From: Chrysosporum bergii ANA360D
GTDB taxonomy: Bacteria; Cyanobacteriota; Cyanobacteriia; Cyanobacteriales; Nostocaceae
Direction of reading: 5' to 3'
Length of the DNA: 38,325 nt
Assembly (NCBI RefSeq): GCF_029891735.1
Contig: NZ_JANQDH010000075.1
Location: 1 to 38,325, forward strand
A program made the position numbers and the translations under genes. Under the pieces are notes generated by a model that saw only the letters and a list, made by a program, of their open reading frames with translations, did no database searches and was not told where the DNA came from. This document shows positions 17,814 through 26,980 of this stretch, piece after piece (position 1 is the stretch's first letter; every line of letters starts with the position of its first letter).

Positions 17814-18263
17814 ATGAATATTTTACTTGCAGGTGCAGAAGCAACTCTACGGTTGGGCGTTTCACTTGGTGAAAGTCTGACTGTGGGGAGTGTAATTTTA
17901 TTGAATGGTGATCTAGGTAGTGGTAAAACTACGCTGGTGCAGGGAATTGGTCAAGGTTTAGGTATCACTGAACCCATTGTTAGTCCTACTTTTACTTTGA
18001 TTAATGAGTACAGAGAAGGACGTATTCCCCTTTACCATCTGGATTTATATCGCTTAGAACCTTCTGAGGTGGTGGGTTTGAATTTGGAGATTTATTGGGA
18101 AGGTGTTGAGGTAATACCGGGAATTGTGGCTATTGAATGGGCGGAAAAAATGCCTTACAAGCCGGATAGTTATCTAAGTGTGGTGTTGAATTATGGTGAT
18201 CATGGCCCTCGTCAGGCTAAAATTACACCTGTTAATTTTAGTTACTTGGGTGTTGTTGGTTAA
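17814..18263 (+). CDS. tsaE: tRNA N6-threonylcarbamoyladenosine biosynthesis ATPase TsaE
   Basis: Small ATPase that, with TsaB and TsaD, makes the t6A base next to the anticodon of ANN-decoding tRNAs. The 149-aa product has Walker A GDLGSGKTT (32-40), the family hallmark SPTFTLINEY (57-66), YHLDLYRL (74-81) and the acidic VAIEWAEK (~104-111). Length is normal. I chose ATG 17814 although an in-frame TTG lies at 17808; neither has a strong ribosome site, consistent with coupling to yvcK. Confidence 0.93.
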   Translation: MNILLAGAEATLRLGVSLGESLTVGSVILLNGDLGSGKTTLVQGIGQGLGITEPIVSPTFTLINEYREGRIPLYHLDLYRLEPSEVVGLNLEIYWEGVEVIPGIVAIEWAEKMPYKPDSYLSVVLNYGDHGPRQAKITPVNFSYLGVVG

Positions 18264-18302
18264 TACCCTGTTCCCTGTTTCTTTTGATGAAATTTACCGA
18301 CG

Positions 18303-18335
18303 GCTAGCCCCCATCAATGGAATTTAGGGGCTAGC
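18303..18335 (+). terminator. Hairpin downstream of tsaE
   Basis: GCTAGCCCC (18303-18311) pairs with GGGGCTAGC (18327-18335) over a 15-base loop, 40 bases past the tsaE stop. The GC-rich stem and position suggest transcript termination, but no T-run follows. Confidence 0.5.
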
Positions 18336-18550
18336 TCGCTGTTATATTAATGGTCTCGTCGAAGAGAGGGAGAATTCCGCACTCGTCCTATCTACCACTA
18401 CCACGCTCATCAAGGAAGTTTACTAACATTGTTGTCTTCATTATCCAAAAATCAATGAAATACTGTTCAAATTAAGCACTGGTAATGATTGATATCTACT
18501 AGCTTGTTGCTGTAGATAAATAACTGGTTTTAATATCATGTCTGGTTGAA

Positions 18551-18613
18551 TACCTGTCATTAGCAAAGTTTAGCGATCGCTGCGTTTCCCTTGGTTACAC
18601 TAATGACCTGGTA
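18551..18613. repeat. Imperfect inverted repeat around a HIP1 site
   Basis: TACCTGTCATTAG (18551-18563) and CTAATGACCTGGTA (18600-18613) are inverted copies with one small bulge. The 36-base loop contains GCGATCGC (18573-18580). It could be a folded RNA or a miniature element; no matching copy was noticed elsewhere in the window. Confidence 0.45.
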
Positions 18614-19096
18614 TAAGTAATTTACCAAACTTGATATGGACTTGATATAAACTGTCCCAGATATGAGATTGCGAGTTTTTTTAATACCTACTCTCCAGGG
18701 AAGTTATATTCAAGTGGGGATGTAAGATGGATTTGAATTACTCAGCAAATGCTGGTATTTTTTCATTATTCCTATTGCTTCATTGCTTTAATTATCTTGA
18801 TAAATGGTGATTATTTTTGTTTGATTGGATGCTGATTTATTTTTTATTTGCTCCGGTTTGATAGCTAATCTCAAGCTAGTTAGCTATGTCATTTTCGGAA
18901 ACTGAAAACAATCAGAACGATCAGAATTAGGTTTTCAGACCGTACAAATTAAGTGCATATAAAATTTTTATATGTATAAAACATATTTTCCACATAAATT
19001 TGCCCGTTTTACTTAACCCTATTAATTCTCTACGTTATGCAGAGAAAAAATCCGGATAGTGGGATACAAAAAAATTGATGGAAAAGTTAAATGTTT

Positions 19097-19120
19097 CACC
19101 TTTGCAGGTCTGCAAAGGTG
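19097..19120. repeat. Perfect inverted repeat, 11-bp arms, 2-base spacer
   Basis: CACCTTTGCAG (19097-19107) and CTGCAAAGGTG (19110-19120) are exact inverted copies around GT. This is a strong dyad typical of a dimeric regulator's operator or a tight hairpin. It lies about 157 bases beyond the pyrC stop, in otherwise empty DNA. Confidence 0.6.
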
Positions 19121-19277
19121 GACTTATGTTCACAGTTAGTATTCCCAGGAGAGATGGGGTACTTGGGAATCAACAGTTACTGAATCTGCCAATAACTTTG
19201 ATAAGTTGGACTGATGTTACTATGTGTGTTTCTGTGGCTAGGAATTTGAGGCGACGGTTGATGACTAATGATTGTTG

Positions 19278-20597
19278 CTAGACAAATGTTAAGGCTTGTC
19301 CGCGTACTTCTGTATTTACTTGGCCTTGGTCATAAACAATTCGACCGCCAACAATAGTTGTGACAGGCCATCCTGTGAGGTTCCAGCCTTCAAAAGGACT
19401 CCAACGACACTTAGTTAAAAGTTCTTCCCGGCGTACTGGGCGATATGTATTTAAATCTACTAAAACTAAATCCGCATCGTAGCCGGGAGCGATCGCCCCT
19501 TTATTGGGTATACCATAGGCTACGGCCACAGCTTGAGACATCCACTTGACGACTTGGGATACGGTACACTGCCCATTCATAGCTGCTGTTAACATTAAAG
19601 GAAGGGAGGTTTCTACTCCTGGCATTCCAGAGGGGGTGTGGGGATATTCTTGAGCTTTTTCTGCTAAGGTGTGGGGTGCATGGTCTGTGGCGATAAAGTC
19701 TATTACACCGTCCCGGAGGGCTTGCCAAAGGACTTGGTTATCGTGGGGCGATCGCAAGGGTGGATTCATCTGTGCTAGGGTTCCTATTGTTTCATAGGCA
19801 CTGGTATTTAATAATAAATGCTGTGGAGTCACCTCTGCTGTTACCCAACTGGGTTTATCCTGGCGCAGCAGTTCTGCTTCTTCTGCTGTAGACATATGTA
19901 GGATGTGCAGGCGACGTTGATATTTACGGGAGAGGTTTAAGGCTCGTTGGGTTGCTAACAGTGCGGCTTGATTATCTTGGATCTGAGAATGAATAGCTGG
20001 ATCATGAATCCCTGCAAATTCTTGGCGACGTTGGTTGATTCTAGCTTGGTCTTCGGCATGAACAGCGATTAAGCGACTACCTTGAGCAAATATTGCTTCT
20101 AAGGCTTCTTCTTGATCCATGAGTAACTGGCCGTGCATTGACCCCATGAATATTTTAATGCCGGGTGTGGGGTTAGCTGAAAGTAAATCTGGTAGGTTCT
20201 CTGTTGTTGCTCCAATAAAAAAGCCATAATTAACTAGGCACTTTTGGGAGGCACGTTGCAGCTTGTCGTCTAAGGCTGGTTGGGTGGTTGTGAGGGGTCG
20301 CGTGTTGGGCATTTCCAAAAAGGAGGTTACACCACCTTTGGCACAGGCACAACTGGCTGTAAATAAGTCTTCTTTGTGTTCTAGCCCTGGTTCTCGGAAA
20401 TGGACTTGGGGGTCGATGACTCCTGGCAACAAAGTTAACCCTTGTGCGTCAATTTCTGTAACTGTTGTTGTGGGGTATATTTCCGGCGCAACTTCAACTA
20501 TCTGGTTGTGGCGTGTGAGTACGTCTCCTACCATGAAGTCACCATCTGGGAGAATGATGTTAGCACGCCGAATTAATAAACTTTCTGGAAATGACAT
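19278..20597 (-). CDS. pyrC: Dihydroorotase, class I amidohydrolase (with altered HxH motif)
   Basis: Predicted to cyclise carbamoyl-aspartate to dihydroorotate in pyrimidine synthesis. The 439-aa product carries most family motifs: HFREPGLEHKEDL (66-78), GIKIFMGS with Lys148 (candidate carboxylated lysine), HAEDQ (H180), LHILHMST (H231, H234), EVTPQH, DHAPHT (D305) and PSGMPGVET. The first metal site normally reads His-x-His; here residue 64 is Gln (PQVHFREPG), so one expected zinc ligand is missing. It may be the form normal for a cyanobacterial subgroup, or a sign of changed metal use. Other amidohydrolases (allantoinase, hydantoinase) are less likely given the REPG and PSGMPGVET motifs. 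It is divergent from lepB. Confidence 0.85.
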   Translation of the reverse strand: MSFPESLLIRRANIILPDGDFMVGDVLTRHNQIVEVAPEIYPTTTVTEIDAQGLTLLPGVIDPQVHFREPGLEHKEDLFTASCACAKGGVTSFLEMPNTRPLTTTQPALDDKLQRASQKCLVNYGFFIGATTENLPDLLSANPTPGIKIFMGSMHGQLLMDQEEALEAIFAQGSRLIAVHAEDQARINQRRQEFAGIHDPAIHSQIQDNQAALLATQRALNLSRKYQRRLHILHMSTAEEAELLRQDKPSWVTAEVTPQHLLLNTSAYETIGTLAQMNPPLRSPHDNQVLWQALRDGVIDFIATDHAPHTLAEKAQEYPHTPSGMPGVETSLPLMLTAAMNGQCTVSQVVKWMSQAVAVAYGIPNKGAIAPGYDADLVLVDLNTYRPVRREELLTKCRWSPFEGWNLTGWPVTTIVGGRIVYDQGQVNTEVRGQALTFV

Positions 20598-20830
20598 GAG
20601 GTTAACAGTGGTCTGAGGTTAGAGAGCTTGCTTTCCCTAGTATGTGTATTTTTGCATATTTTATTTAACTTGGGTTTGGCAAAAGAAAAAAAGTTAATTT
20701 TTGTTTTTCGATCTTGGTGTGTTATGAAGATGATAACTTTAACCATGATATCAGGATTTACTCGTTAAGATAAAAGAACATAATCTCCCCGAACGAGTTA
20801 ATTACTTTACTCTTCCCTTATTTCTATTTC

Positions 20831-21454
20831 ATGCGAAATCAAGTGTCTGATAACCAATCTAGTCAACAACCTGATAATTCTTGGATCGCCGAACTTGCTA
20901 GAACAACTGTATTAAGTGTGGTTCTAGCCTTGGGGATTCGTACTTTTGTGGCTGAAGCTCGCTGGATTCCTTCTGCTTCTATGGAGCCTACGCTAAATGG
21001 CACGCCTAACCAGTGGGAGGCAGATAAGATCATTGTGGATAAGTTGAAGTATAGATTTTCTGAACCCCAACGGGGGGATATTGTGGTTTTTTCCCCGACG
21101 AAAGTACTACAAAACGAACAATATAGTGATGCTTTTATTAAACGTATTGTGGCTTTACCGGGGGAAAAAGTAGAACTGAGGGATGGGCGAGTGTATATAA
21201 ATAACCAGCCCCTGGAAGAAGTTAAATATCTGGGTTCGGATCAACAGACTGTAATTGATGTTTGTAAATCCGGTTCCCAAGCTCCTTATTTAGCCAAACC
21301 CGTCACTATACCACCTAACTCATATTTAGTTTTGGGTGACAATCGCAATAGTAGCTATGATAGCCGTTGCTGGGGTGTTGTACCGCGAGAAAATATTATT
21401 GGTCGTGCTACAGTCCGGTTTTGGCCTCTAAATCATATCGGTGGACTGAATTAG
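20831..21454 (+). CDS. lepB: Signal peptidase I
   Basis: Membrane serine protease that removes signal peptides from exported proteins. The 207-aa product has a single N-terminal membrane anchor (~20-40). It is followed by the catalytic Ser50 in PSASMEPTL and Lys104 in FIKRIVALPGE (the Ser-Lys dyad), then GDNRNSSYDSR and RFWPL near the C-terminus. Length and topology are as in other cyanobacterial enzymes, with one anchor rather than the two of E. coli. Thylakoid versus plasma-membrane location cannot be told from sequence. It stands alone, 83 bases before the c-di-GMP regulator. Confidence 0.94.
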   Translation: MRNQVSDNQSSQQPDNSWIAELARTTVLSVVLALGIRTFVAEARWIPSASMEPTLNGTPNQWEADKIIVDKLKYRFSEPQRGDIVVFSPTKVLQNEQYSDAFIKRIVALPGEKVELRDGRVYINNQPLEEVKYLGSDQQTVIDVCKSGSQAPYLAKPVTIPPNSYLVLGDNRNSSYDSRCWGVVPRENIIGRATVRFWPLNHIGGLN

Positions 21455-21537
21455 GCTTGATTGTATCCCCAGACTTTTAATTACTGGATAGGGTTGATTT
21501 CATTACCAATTCTCTGGGAAGATGCGCTGAAGGCAGG

Positions 21538-23373
21538 ATGAATAACAAGGGGTTAGATGCGGATAAAAAAGATATTTTGATTATTGACGATATGCCAGAG
21601 AACCTGCGGGTTTTGTCCTGTCTGTTTACAAGGGCTGGATATACGGTTCGCAAAGCTTTTAACTGGCAAATGGCTGTGACTGCTTGTGAAACAGTAGTAC
21701 CGGATATCATCTTACTTGATATTATTATGCCGGATGTAGATGGTTATCAGGTTTGTCAGAGGTTGAAGGACTGGGATATTACAGCAGATATTCCGGTAAT
21801 TTTTATTAGTGCTTTAGATAATGTTTTCGATAAAGTTAAAGCATTTAAAGTGGGAGGTGTAGATTATATTGCTAAACCGTTTCAGTTTCAAGAAGTTCTG
21901 GTGCGGGTGCAAAATCAAATTGCATTAAGAACCGCAAAACTAGAAATATTGAAACTCAATACCCAACTAGAAGAAATGGTAAAGCGGCGCACCTGGGAAT
22001 TAGAACATACTCTGAAAATCCTACAAGGAGAAGTTGCGGCTCGTCGGCAAATGCAAGATACACTCCTAGATATGGTGCTACATGATTCACTGACTGGTTT
22101 ACCCAACAGATTTTTGTTTATTAGACAGCTAGAAAAAGCTTTACATCAGGCTAAAAAAGAATCAAATTATCGGTTTGCTGTATTGTTTTTGGATTGCGAT
22201 CGCTTTAAAGTTGTTAATGATTCTCTGGGGCATTTAGTGGGAGATGAGTTACTCATTGCCATTGCTCGCCGATTACAATTATGTTTAAAAGATACTGACA
22301 CTTTAGCACGATTGGGAGGGGATGAATTTGGCATTATCTTGGAAAAATTGCCGGATATTAATGCAGCGACCCAAGTATCTGAGTTCATCTTAAAACAGTT
22401 ATCACTGAGCTTTAAACTGTCTAAATGTGAAGTATTTATTAATGCTAGTATTGGCATTAATTGGGGGAGTAAAGACTATGATCAGCCAGAATATTTGCTG
22501 CGGGATGCTGATACGGCTATGTATCGTGCTAAAGCTTTAGGAAAGGCTAGATATCAAGTTTTTAACCCTGCTATGTATGAAGAGGCTGTGCAGCTGTTAG
22601 ATTTGGAAAATGACCTGCGTCGAGCTATTAAACGCCAAGAATTTGTGGTTTATTATCAACCAATTATTTCTTTAACCACGGGTACTGTCTCTGGTTTTGA
22701 AGCACTGGTACGCTGGAAACACCCAATTCGCGGTTTGATTTTGCCGGGGGAGTTTATTCCTGTTGCTGAGGAAACAGGTTTAATTAATACTATTGATAAA
22801 TGGGTATTACGGTCAGCTTGTCATCAACTGCGTATGTGGCAAGATGACCCAGCCACACCTAAAAATATAACTATTAGTGCTAATTTGAGTGGGCGGTTAT
22901 TTTCCCAACCTAATTTTATATGGGAAATTGACGAAATTATTAATGAAACTAAAATCAATCCCTTGTGTTTAGAATTGGAAATCACAGAAACTGTGATTAT
23001 GGAAAATAGTCACAGGGTGAAAACAGTTCTGCATCAGCTTAAGGAAAGAAACATTCAATTAGTAATGGACGATTTTGGTACTGGTTATTCGTCTTTAAGT
23101 TATTTACATAATTTTCCTTTAAATAAACTAAAAATAGATAAGTCTTTTGTGAGAAGTATGGGGGAAATTGGGGAAAATATGGGATTATTTCCAGCTATAA
23201 TTAGTATTGCTGAGTCAATGGGGATGACGGTACTGGCGGAAGGAGTGGAAAGTAGAGAGCAATTAGAAAAGTTGAGGCGTTTAAATTGTGATTTTGTGCA
23301 AGGATATCTATTTTCTCAACCTCTAGAACCAGGGTTAGTACTCAGTTTTTTTGATGCAGCACCTAAATGGTAG
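21538..23373 (+). CDS. Response regulator with GGDEF and EAL domains
   Basis: A 611-aa cyclic-di-GMP enzyme. The receiver domain (~11-130) has acidic Asp17/18, phospho-acceptor Asp61 (LLDIIMPD) and Lys113 (KPF). A coiled linker (~137-175) leads to a GGDEF domain with an intact GGDEF motif (260-264). The upstream inhibitory site reads K-D-T-D (251-254) instead of R-x-x-D, so product inhibition may be weakened. The EAL domain is complete in motif: EALVRW (388-393), ISANLSG, ELEITE, DDFGTGYSS, LKIDKSF, AEGVES and QGYLFSQP. Both synthesis and hydrolysis are therefore possible, with phosphorylation likely tipping the balance. No histidine kinase is adjacent. Confidence 0.93.
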   Translation: MNNKGLDADKKDILIIDDMPENLRVLSCLFTRAGYTVRKAFNWQMAVTACETVVPDIILLDIIMPDVDGYQVCQRLKDWDITADIPVIFISALDNVFDKVKAFKVGGVDYIAKPFQFQEVLVRVQNQIALRTAKLEILKLNTQLEEMVKRRTWELEHTLKILQGEVAARRQMQDTLLDMVLHDSLTGLPNRFLFIRQLEKALHQAKKESNYRFAVLFLDCDRFKVVNDSLGHLVGDELLIAIARRLQLCLKDTDTLARLGGDEFGIILEKLPDINAATQVSEFILKQLSLSFKLSKCEVFINASIGINWGSKDYDQPEYLLRDADTAMYRAKALGKARYQVFNPAMYEEAVQLLDLENDLRRAIKRQEFVVYYQPIISLTTGTVSGFEALVRWKHPIRGLILPGEFIPVAEETGLINTIDKWVLRSACHQLRMWQDDPATPKNITISANLSGRLFSQPNFIWEIDEIINETKINPLCLELEITETVIMENSHRVKTVLHQLKERNIQLVMDDFGTGYSSLSYLHNFPLNKLKIDKSFVRSMGEIGENMGLFPAIISIAESMGMTVLAEGVESREQLEKLRRLNCDFVQGYLFSQPLEPGLVLSFFDAAPKW

Positions 23374-23460
23374 GGGTGGGGGTAAGCGGGAATTGAGGGG
23401 TTGTAGTGGTGGGCTTTGGTGCTGTTGTTGTAGAATGGTAGCAGTAGGCATAATAGAAAT

Positions 23461-24567
23461 GTGGCTGATTTGTTTCCCCCTTTACAATCCTTAAAAAAAG
23501 GTCAGTGGTTTAAGCTGATCTGTGGAGCTAGTTTCCAACATCTGCCAGCAGTCAGAAGTTTAGCACTGGCGTATACATTGGCAGGGGCTGACTGTATAGA
23601 TGTGGCTGCTGACCCGGCAGTTATAGGAGCGGCTCGGGAAGGGTTAGAAGTGGCCCAGGGTTTGTTTCGGGAGGCCAGGGAGCGGGGTTATGGCTATCAA
23701 GGCAATTTACCTTTTTTGATGGTCAGTCTCAATGATGGAGAAGACCCCCATTTTCGCAAGGCAGAATTTAATTCTGCTGAATGCCCCAAGGAATGCCCCA
23801 GACCCTGTGAAAGGGTTTGTCCGGCACAAGCAATTGTATTTAACGGTATAGATGAGTTTTCGGGAGTTGAAGCTCAAAAGTGCTACGGCTGTGGACGTTG
23901 CATACCTGTTTGTCCATATGATAATATTTATACAAAATCACATATGTCGAGCGCTGGCGCGATCGCACCATTGGTAATGTCAAGGGTGGTAGATGCGGTG
24001 GAAATTCACACAAAAACCGGACATTTGGCGGAATTTCAGCAATTATGGCTCAAGATTTCTCCGTGGGCTGATCAACTAAAGGTGGTAGCCATTAGTTGTG
24101 GGGATGGGGAGGGGATGATTGACTATCTACAAGCAATTACTAAACTAGTGACTCCATTACCTAGTTGTTTAATTTGGCAGACAGATGGCCGTCCCATGAG
24201 TGGTGATATTGGCAAGGGGACTACCTTGGCGACAGTGAAGCTGGGGCAAAAAGTTTTGACAGCTAAGTTACCGGGATATGTGCAGTTAGCAGGTGGCACT
24301 AATAGTTACACCGTTGCTAAGTTAAAGACAATGGGATTGTTGAAGGGTAATAATTGCCATTCTCAGTCCTATGTTGCTGGGGTTGCTTACGGTAGTTACG
24401 CCCGTGTGCTGCTGTCACCAGTTCTCGATCAGTTAGAGAGTCAGGAGGTGAGTCAAACCAATGTTAAGGGGAAATTCCGTCTGGAAGAAAAACCCGAATT
24501 ACTCTGGCCAGCCGTAAAGCTTGCCTATTCCCTGGTTTCCCAGATCAAGTCACAGCAGGAGCGCTAA
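23461..24567 (+). CDS. ldpA: LdpA, iron-sulfur protein of circadian clock input
   Basis: Homologue of LdpA (light-dependent period), which in Synechococcus elongatus senses redox state and feeds it to the Kai clock. The 368-aa product begins with the conserved LKKGQWFKLICGASFQHLP segment. It carries two cysteine clusters: C108, C112, C116, C120 (CPKECPRPCERVC) and C141, C144, C147, C151 (CYGCGRCIPVC), the layout of a two-cluster ferredoxin domain. The start is GTG at 23461. Its 3' end lies 40 bases before the chosen start of the R3H ATPase, so the genes may be co-transcribed. Confidence 0.92.
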   Translation: MADLFPPLQSLKKGQWFKLICGASFQHLPAVRSLALAYTLAGADCIDVAADPAVIGAAREGLEVAQGLFREARERGYGYQGNLPFLMVSLNDGEDPHFRKAEFNSAECPKECPRPCERVCPAQAIVFNGIDEFSGVEAQKCYGCGRCIPVCPYDNIYTKSHMSSAGAIAPLVMSRVVDAVEIHTKTGHLAEFQQLWLKISPWADQLKVVAISCGDGEGMIDYLQAITKLVTPLPSCLIWQTDGRPMSGDIGKGTTLATVKLGQKVLTAKLPGYVQLAGGTNSYTVAKLKTMGLLKGNNCHSQSYVAGVAYGSYARVLLSPVLDQLESQEVSQTNVKGKFRLEEKPELLWPAVKLAYSLVSQIKSQQER

Positions 24568-24607
24568 TTGCTCGTTCATTATCTCTCAAAACGTCACCAT
24601 AGAAAGC

Positions 24608-26341
24608 ATGACGATTACAGAAGACCTTCAAAAGTTATTGGACATTCTGCCCCAAGACCTGCGACAAGTACTAGAAAGTCATCCCCAACGAGATAGTTTA
24701 GTTGAAGTGGTTTTGGATCTGGGTCGTTACCCAGAGGCTCGCTTTCCTAATCAAGCTGAGTATCTGAGCGAAACACCCGTGACTCAGGCGCAAATTGATG
24801 ATTGTATTCAGCGAGTCGGAACTTTTAGCGGAGATAATCGAGCCGGAATTGAGTTAACTTTGCATCGCATCAGTGCTATCCGTAACCGTAGCGGAAAGAT
24901 TATCGGTTTGACTTGTCGTGTGGGTCGAGCAATATTTGGTACTATTGGCATGATCCGCGATTTAGTGGAAACTGGTAAATCAATTCTCATGTTGGGGCGG
25001 CCAGGTGTGGGTAAAACTACTGCCTTAAGAGAAATCGCCCGTGTTTTGGCGGATGATTTACATAAACGTGTAGTAATTATTGACACATCAAATGAAATTG
25101 CCGGGGATGGTGATGTGCCTCACCCTGCCATTGGTCGTGCTAGGCGGATGCAAGTAGCACAACCGGAACTTCAGCACCAGGTAATGATTGAGGCGGTGGA
25201 AAACCATATGCCGGAAGTCATTGTCATTGATGAAATTGGTACGGAATTAGAAGCTTTAGCGGCTCGTACTATTGCTGAACGGGGGGTACAGTTGGTGGGT
25301 ACTGCCCACGGTAATCAAATTGAAAACCTGATTAAAAACCCTACTCTTTCTGATTTAGTCGGCGGTATTCAATCTGTGACTTTAGGGGATGAGGAGGCTA
25401 GAAGGAGGGGTAGTCAAAAAACTGTTTTAGAACGCAAAGCTCCCCCCACTTTTGAAATTGCAGTGGAAATGCTAGAACGGCAACGCTGGGTAATACATGA
25501 AAGTGTGGCGGACACAGTAGATACTCTGCTGAGAGGTCGTCAACCCAACCCACAAACGAGAACTGTTGATGAGCAAGGCCAGGTGGTGATTACACGGCAG
25601 TTATCAGTGGTGAATGGGCGCGGTGGTCAGGTTCCCGCTAGAGAGGAATCTTTGCCATCTGTAGCAACTAAAGGCTGGCGTTCATCTGGACAAATGGTAG
25701 CTTTACCACCTTTGTCTTTGGAACCAGAGCGCATCACTGGACGTAGTGAGTTTGACCGCCTGCTGGATGAGTCATTTAGCTACTCTGAGGCTGTTGATGT
25801 TCATACCAGTACATACTCAGGACCAAACGGGGAAGATTTGCCACTACACATTTATCCCTATGGTGTCAGTCGCCATCAATTAGAACAGGTGATTGGTGTA
25901 CTAACTTTGCCGGTGGTATTGACAAAAGATATTGATAGTGCTGATGCAATTTTGGCGCTGCGATCGCACGTCAAAAACCATCCTAAGTTAAGGCAAATCG
26001 CCAAGGTCCATCATGTGCCTATTCACATGATTAAGTCTAGTACAATTCCGCAAATTAGCCGTGGTTTACGGCGTTTGCTGAATATGGAAGAGCCGGAAAT
26101 GACTGATGATAGGGAGTTGCAACTGTTTTTACACAGTGGTACTGATGATGAGATGGATGCTTTAGAAGAGGCGAGACTGGCTGTAGAACAGATTGTAATT
26201 CCTAAAGGCCAGCCTGTGGAGTTATTACCCCGTTCTTCCCAGGTACGCAAAATGCAGCATGAGTTGGTAGAACACTACCGACTGAAGTCTCATAGTTTCG
26301 GGGAGGAACCAAATCGGCGTTTACGGATTTATCCGGCTTAA
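24608..26341 (+). CDS. AAA ATPase with C-terminal R3H domain (Ycf45-like)
   Basis: A 577-aa protein conserved in cyanobacteria and some plastids (Ycf45 type). The ATPase domain resembles SpoIIIAA: Walker A GRPGVGKTT (130-138), IIDTSNEIAGDGD, Walker B VIVIDEIGTE (204-213) and VGTAHGN. A middle region (~380-500) is specific to this family. The last ~60 residues form an R3H domain with the R...H pair in VRKMQHELVEHY, which binds single-stranded nucleic acid. The precise function is unknown. I chose ATG 24608 (MTITEDLQKLL) over an in-frame ATG at 24521 because the extra 29 residues overlap ldpA and are not like the family. Confidence 0.88.
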   Translation: MTITEDLQKLLDILPQDLRQVLESHPQRDSLVEVVLDLGRYPEARFPNQAEYLSETPVTQAQIDDCIQRVGTFSGDNRAGIELTLHRISAIRNRSGKIIGLTCRVGRAIFGTIGMIRDLVETGKSILMLGRPGVGKTTALREIARVLADDLHKRVVIIDTSNEIAGDGDVPHPAIGRARRMQVAQPELQHQVMIEAVENHMPEVIVIDEIGTELEALAARTIAERGVQLVGTAHGNQIENLIKNPTLSDLVGGIQSVTLGDEEARRRGSQKTVLERKAPPTFEIAVEMLERQRWVIHESVADTVDTLLRGRQPNPQTRTVDEQGQVVITRQLSVVNGRGGQVPAREESLPSVATKGWRSSGQMVALPPLSLEPERITGRSEFDRLLDESFSYSEAVDVHTSTYSGPNGEDLPLHIYPYGVSRHQLEQVIGVLTLPVVLTKDIDSADAILALRSHVKNHPKLRQIAKVHHVPIHMIKSSTIPQISRGLRRLLNMEEPEMTDDRELQLFLHSGTDDEMDALEEARLAVEQIVIPKGQPVELLPRSSQVRKMQHELVEHYRLKSHSFGEEPNRRLRIYPA

Positions 26342-26461
26342 TTTAGTATTTGGGGATGGGAAAATTTACCATTGTTTTCTCATCTCTTTTCTATGGGATT
26401 GAGTTTTAATTTTAGTTGATAGCGATCTGATCCAAAATCCAAAATGCTCCGGTTCCCAGTC

Positions 26462-26953
26462 TTACTCTTCCAGTAAGCTTCTCAACATCCAAGCGGTTTT
26501 TTCGTGGACTTGCATCCGTTGAGTTAATAAATCGGCTGTGGGTTCGTCGTTGACTTCTTCCAAGACGGGGAAGATAGAACGTGCAGTTCTGACCACTGCT
26601 TCTTGTCCTTCCACTAGCAATTTGATCATTTCTTTGGCTTTGGGAACTCCGGGAGTTTCACCAATGGAACTCAGTTTAACATATTCGCTGTAGGTTCCTG
26701 GTGCGGGGTATCCTAATGCTCTGATTCTTTCTGCAATTAAATCAACAGCTAAGGCTAGTTCTGTATACTGAGTCTCAAACATTAAATGTAAGGTCTGGAA
26801 CATCGGTCCGGTAACGTTCCAATGAAAGCTATGGGTTTTTAAATACAGTGTGTAGGTATCAGCTAATAGGCGAGACAGCCCGTCGGCAATTTTCGCTCTA
26901 CTAACTTCGTCAATACCAATGTTAACATTTGTGACTGTTGGTTGAGATGACAT
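26462..26953 (-). CDS. dps: Dps-family ferritin-like protein
   Basis: A 163-aa member of the Dps/miniferritin family, which oxidises and stores iron using peroxide and may bind DNA. The intersubunit ferroxidase ligands are recognisable: H44 in FHWNVTGP (H41 lies nearby), H56 and E60 in LHLMFE, and D71 and E75 in DLIAERIR. Length is normal. AGGAG lies 6 bases before the ATG, a strong ribosome site. It is transcribed together with, or just after, the sulfiredoxin gene (27 bases between them), making a small oxidative-stress unit. It converges on the R3H ATPase gene. Confidence 0.94.
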   Translation of the reverse strand: MSSQPTVTNVNIGIDEVSRAKIADGLSRLLADTYTLYLKTHSFHWNVTGPMFQTLHLMFETQYTELALAVDLIAERIRALGYPAPGTYSEYVKLSSIGETPGVPKAKEMIKLLVEGQEAVVRTARSIFPVLEEVNDEPTADLLTQRMQVHEKTAWMLRSLLEE

Positions 26954-26980
26954 ATTTTTCTCCTATTGGGTGCTAATAAA

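Larger units (their letters stand above)
18264..19277. other. Gene-poor kilobase between tsaE and pyrC
   Basis: No convincing gene on either strand and no tRNA seen. It holds a hairpin just after tsaE (18303-18335), a longer imperfect inverted repeat enclosing a HIP1 site (18551-18613), and a perfect inverted repeat at 19097-19120. A 68-codon open frame at 19075-19281 (plus) lacks recognisable motifs and is built partly of the palindrome. The region could encode an untranslated RNA or be the residue of lost genes. Confidence 0.5.

Noticed and set aside
19075-19281. 68-codon open frame on the plus strand
   Set aside because: No motif, partly built from a palindrome, overlaps the pyrC 3' end, and no convincing ribosome site.
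24521-24607. Longer start for the R3H ATPase, overlapping ldpA
   Set aside because: The extra 29 residues are Ser/Arg-rich, read through the ldpA 3' end in another frame, and do not look like the family.
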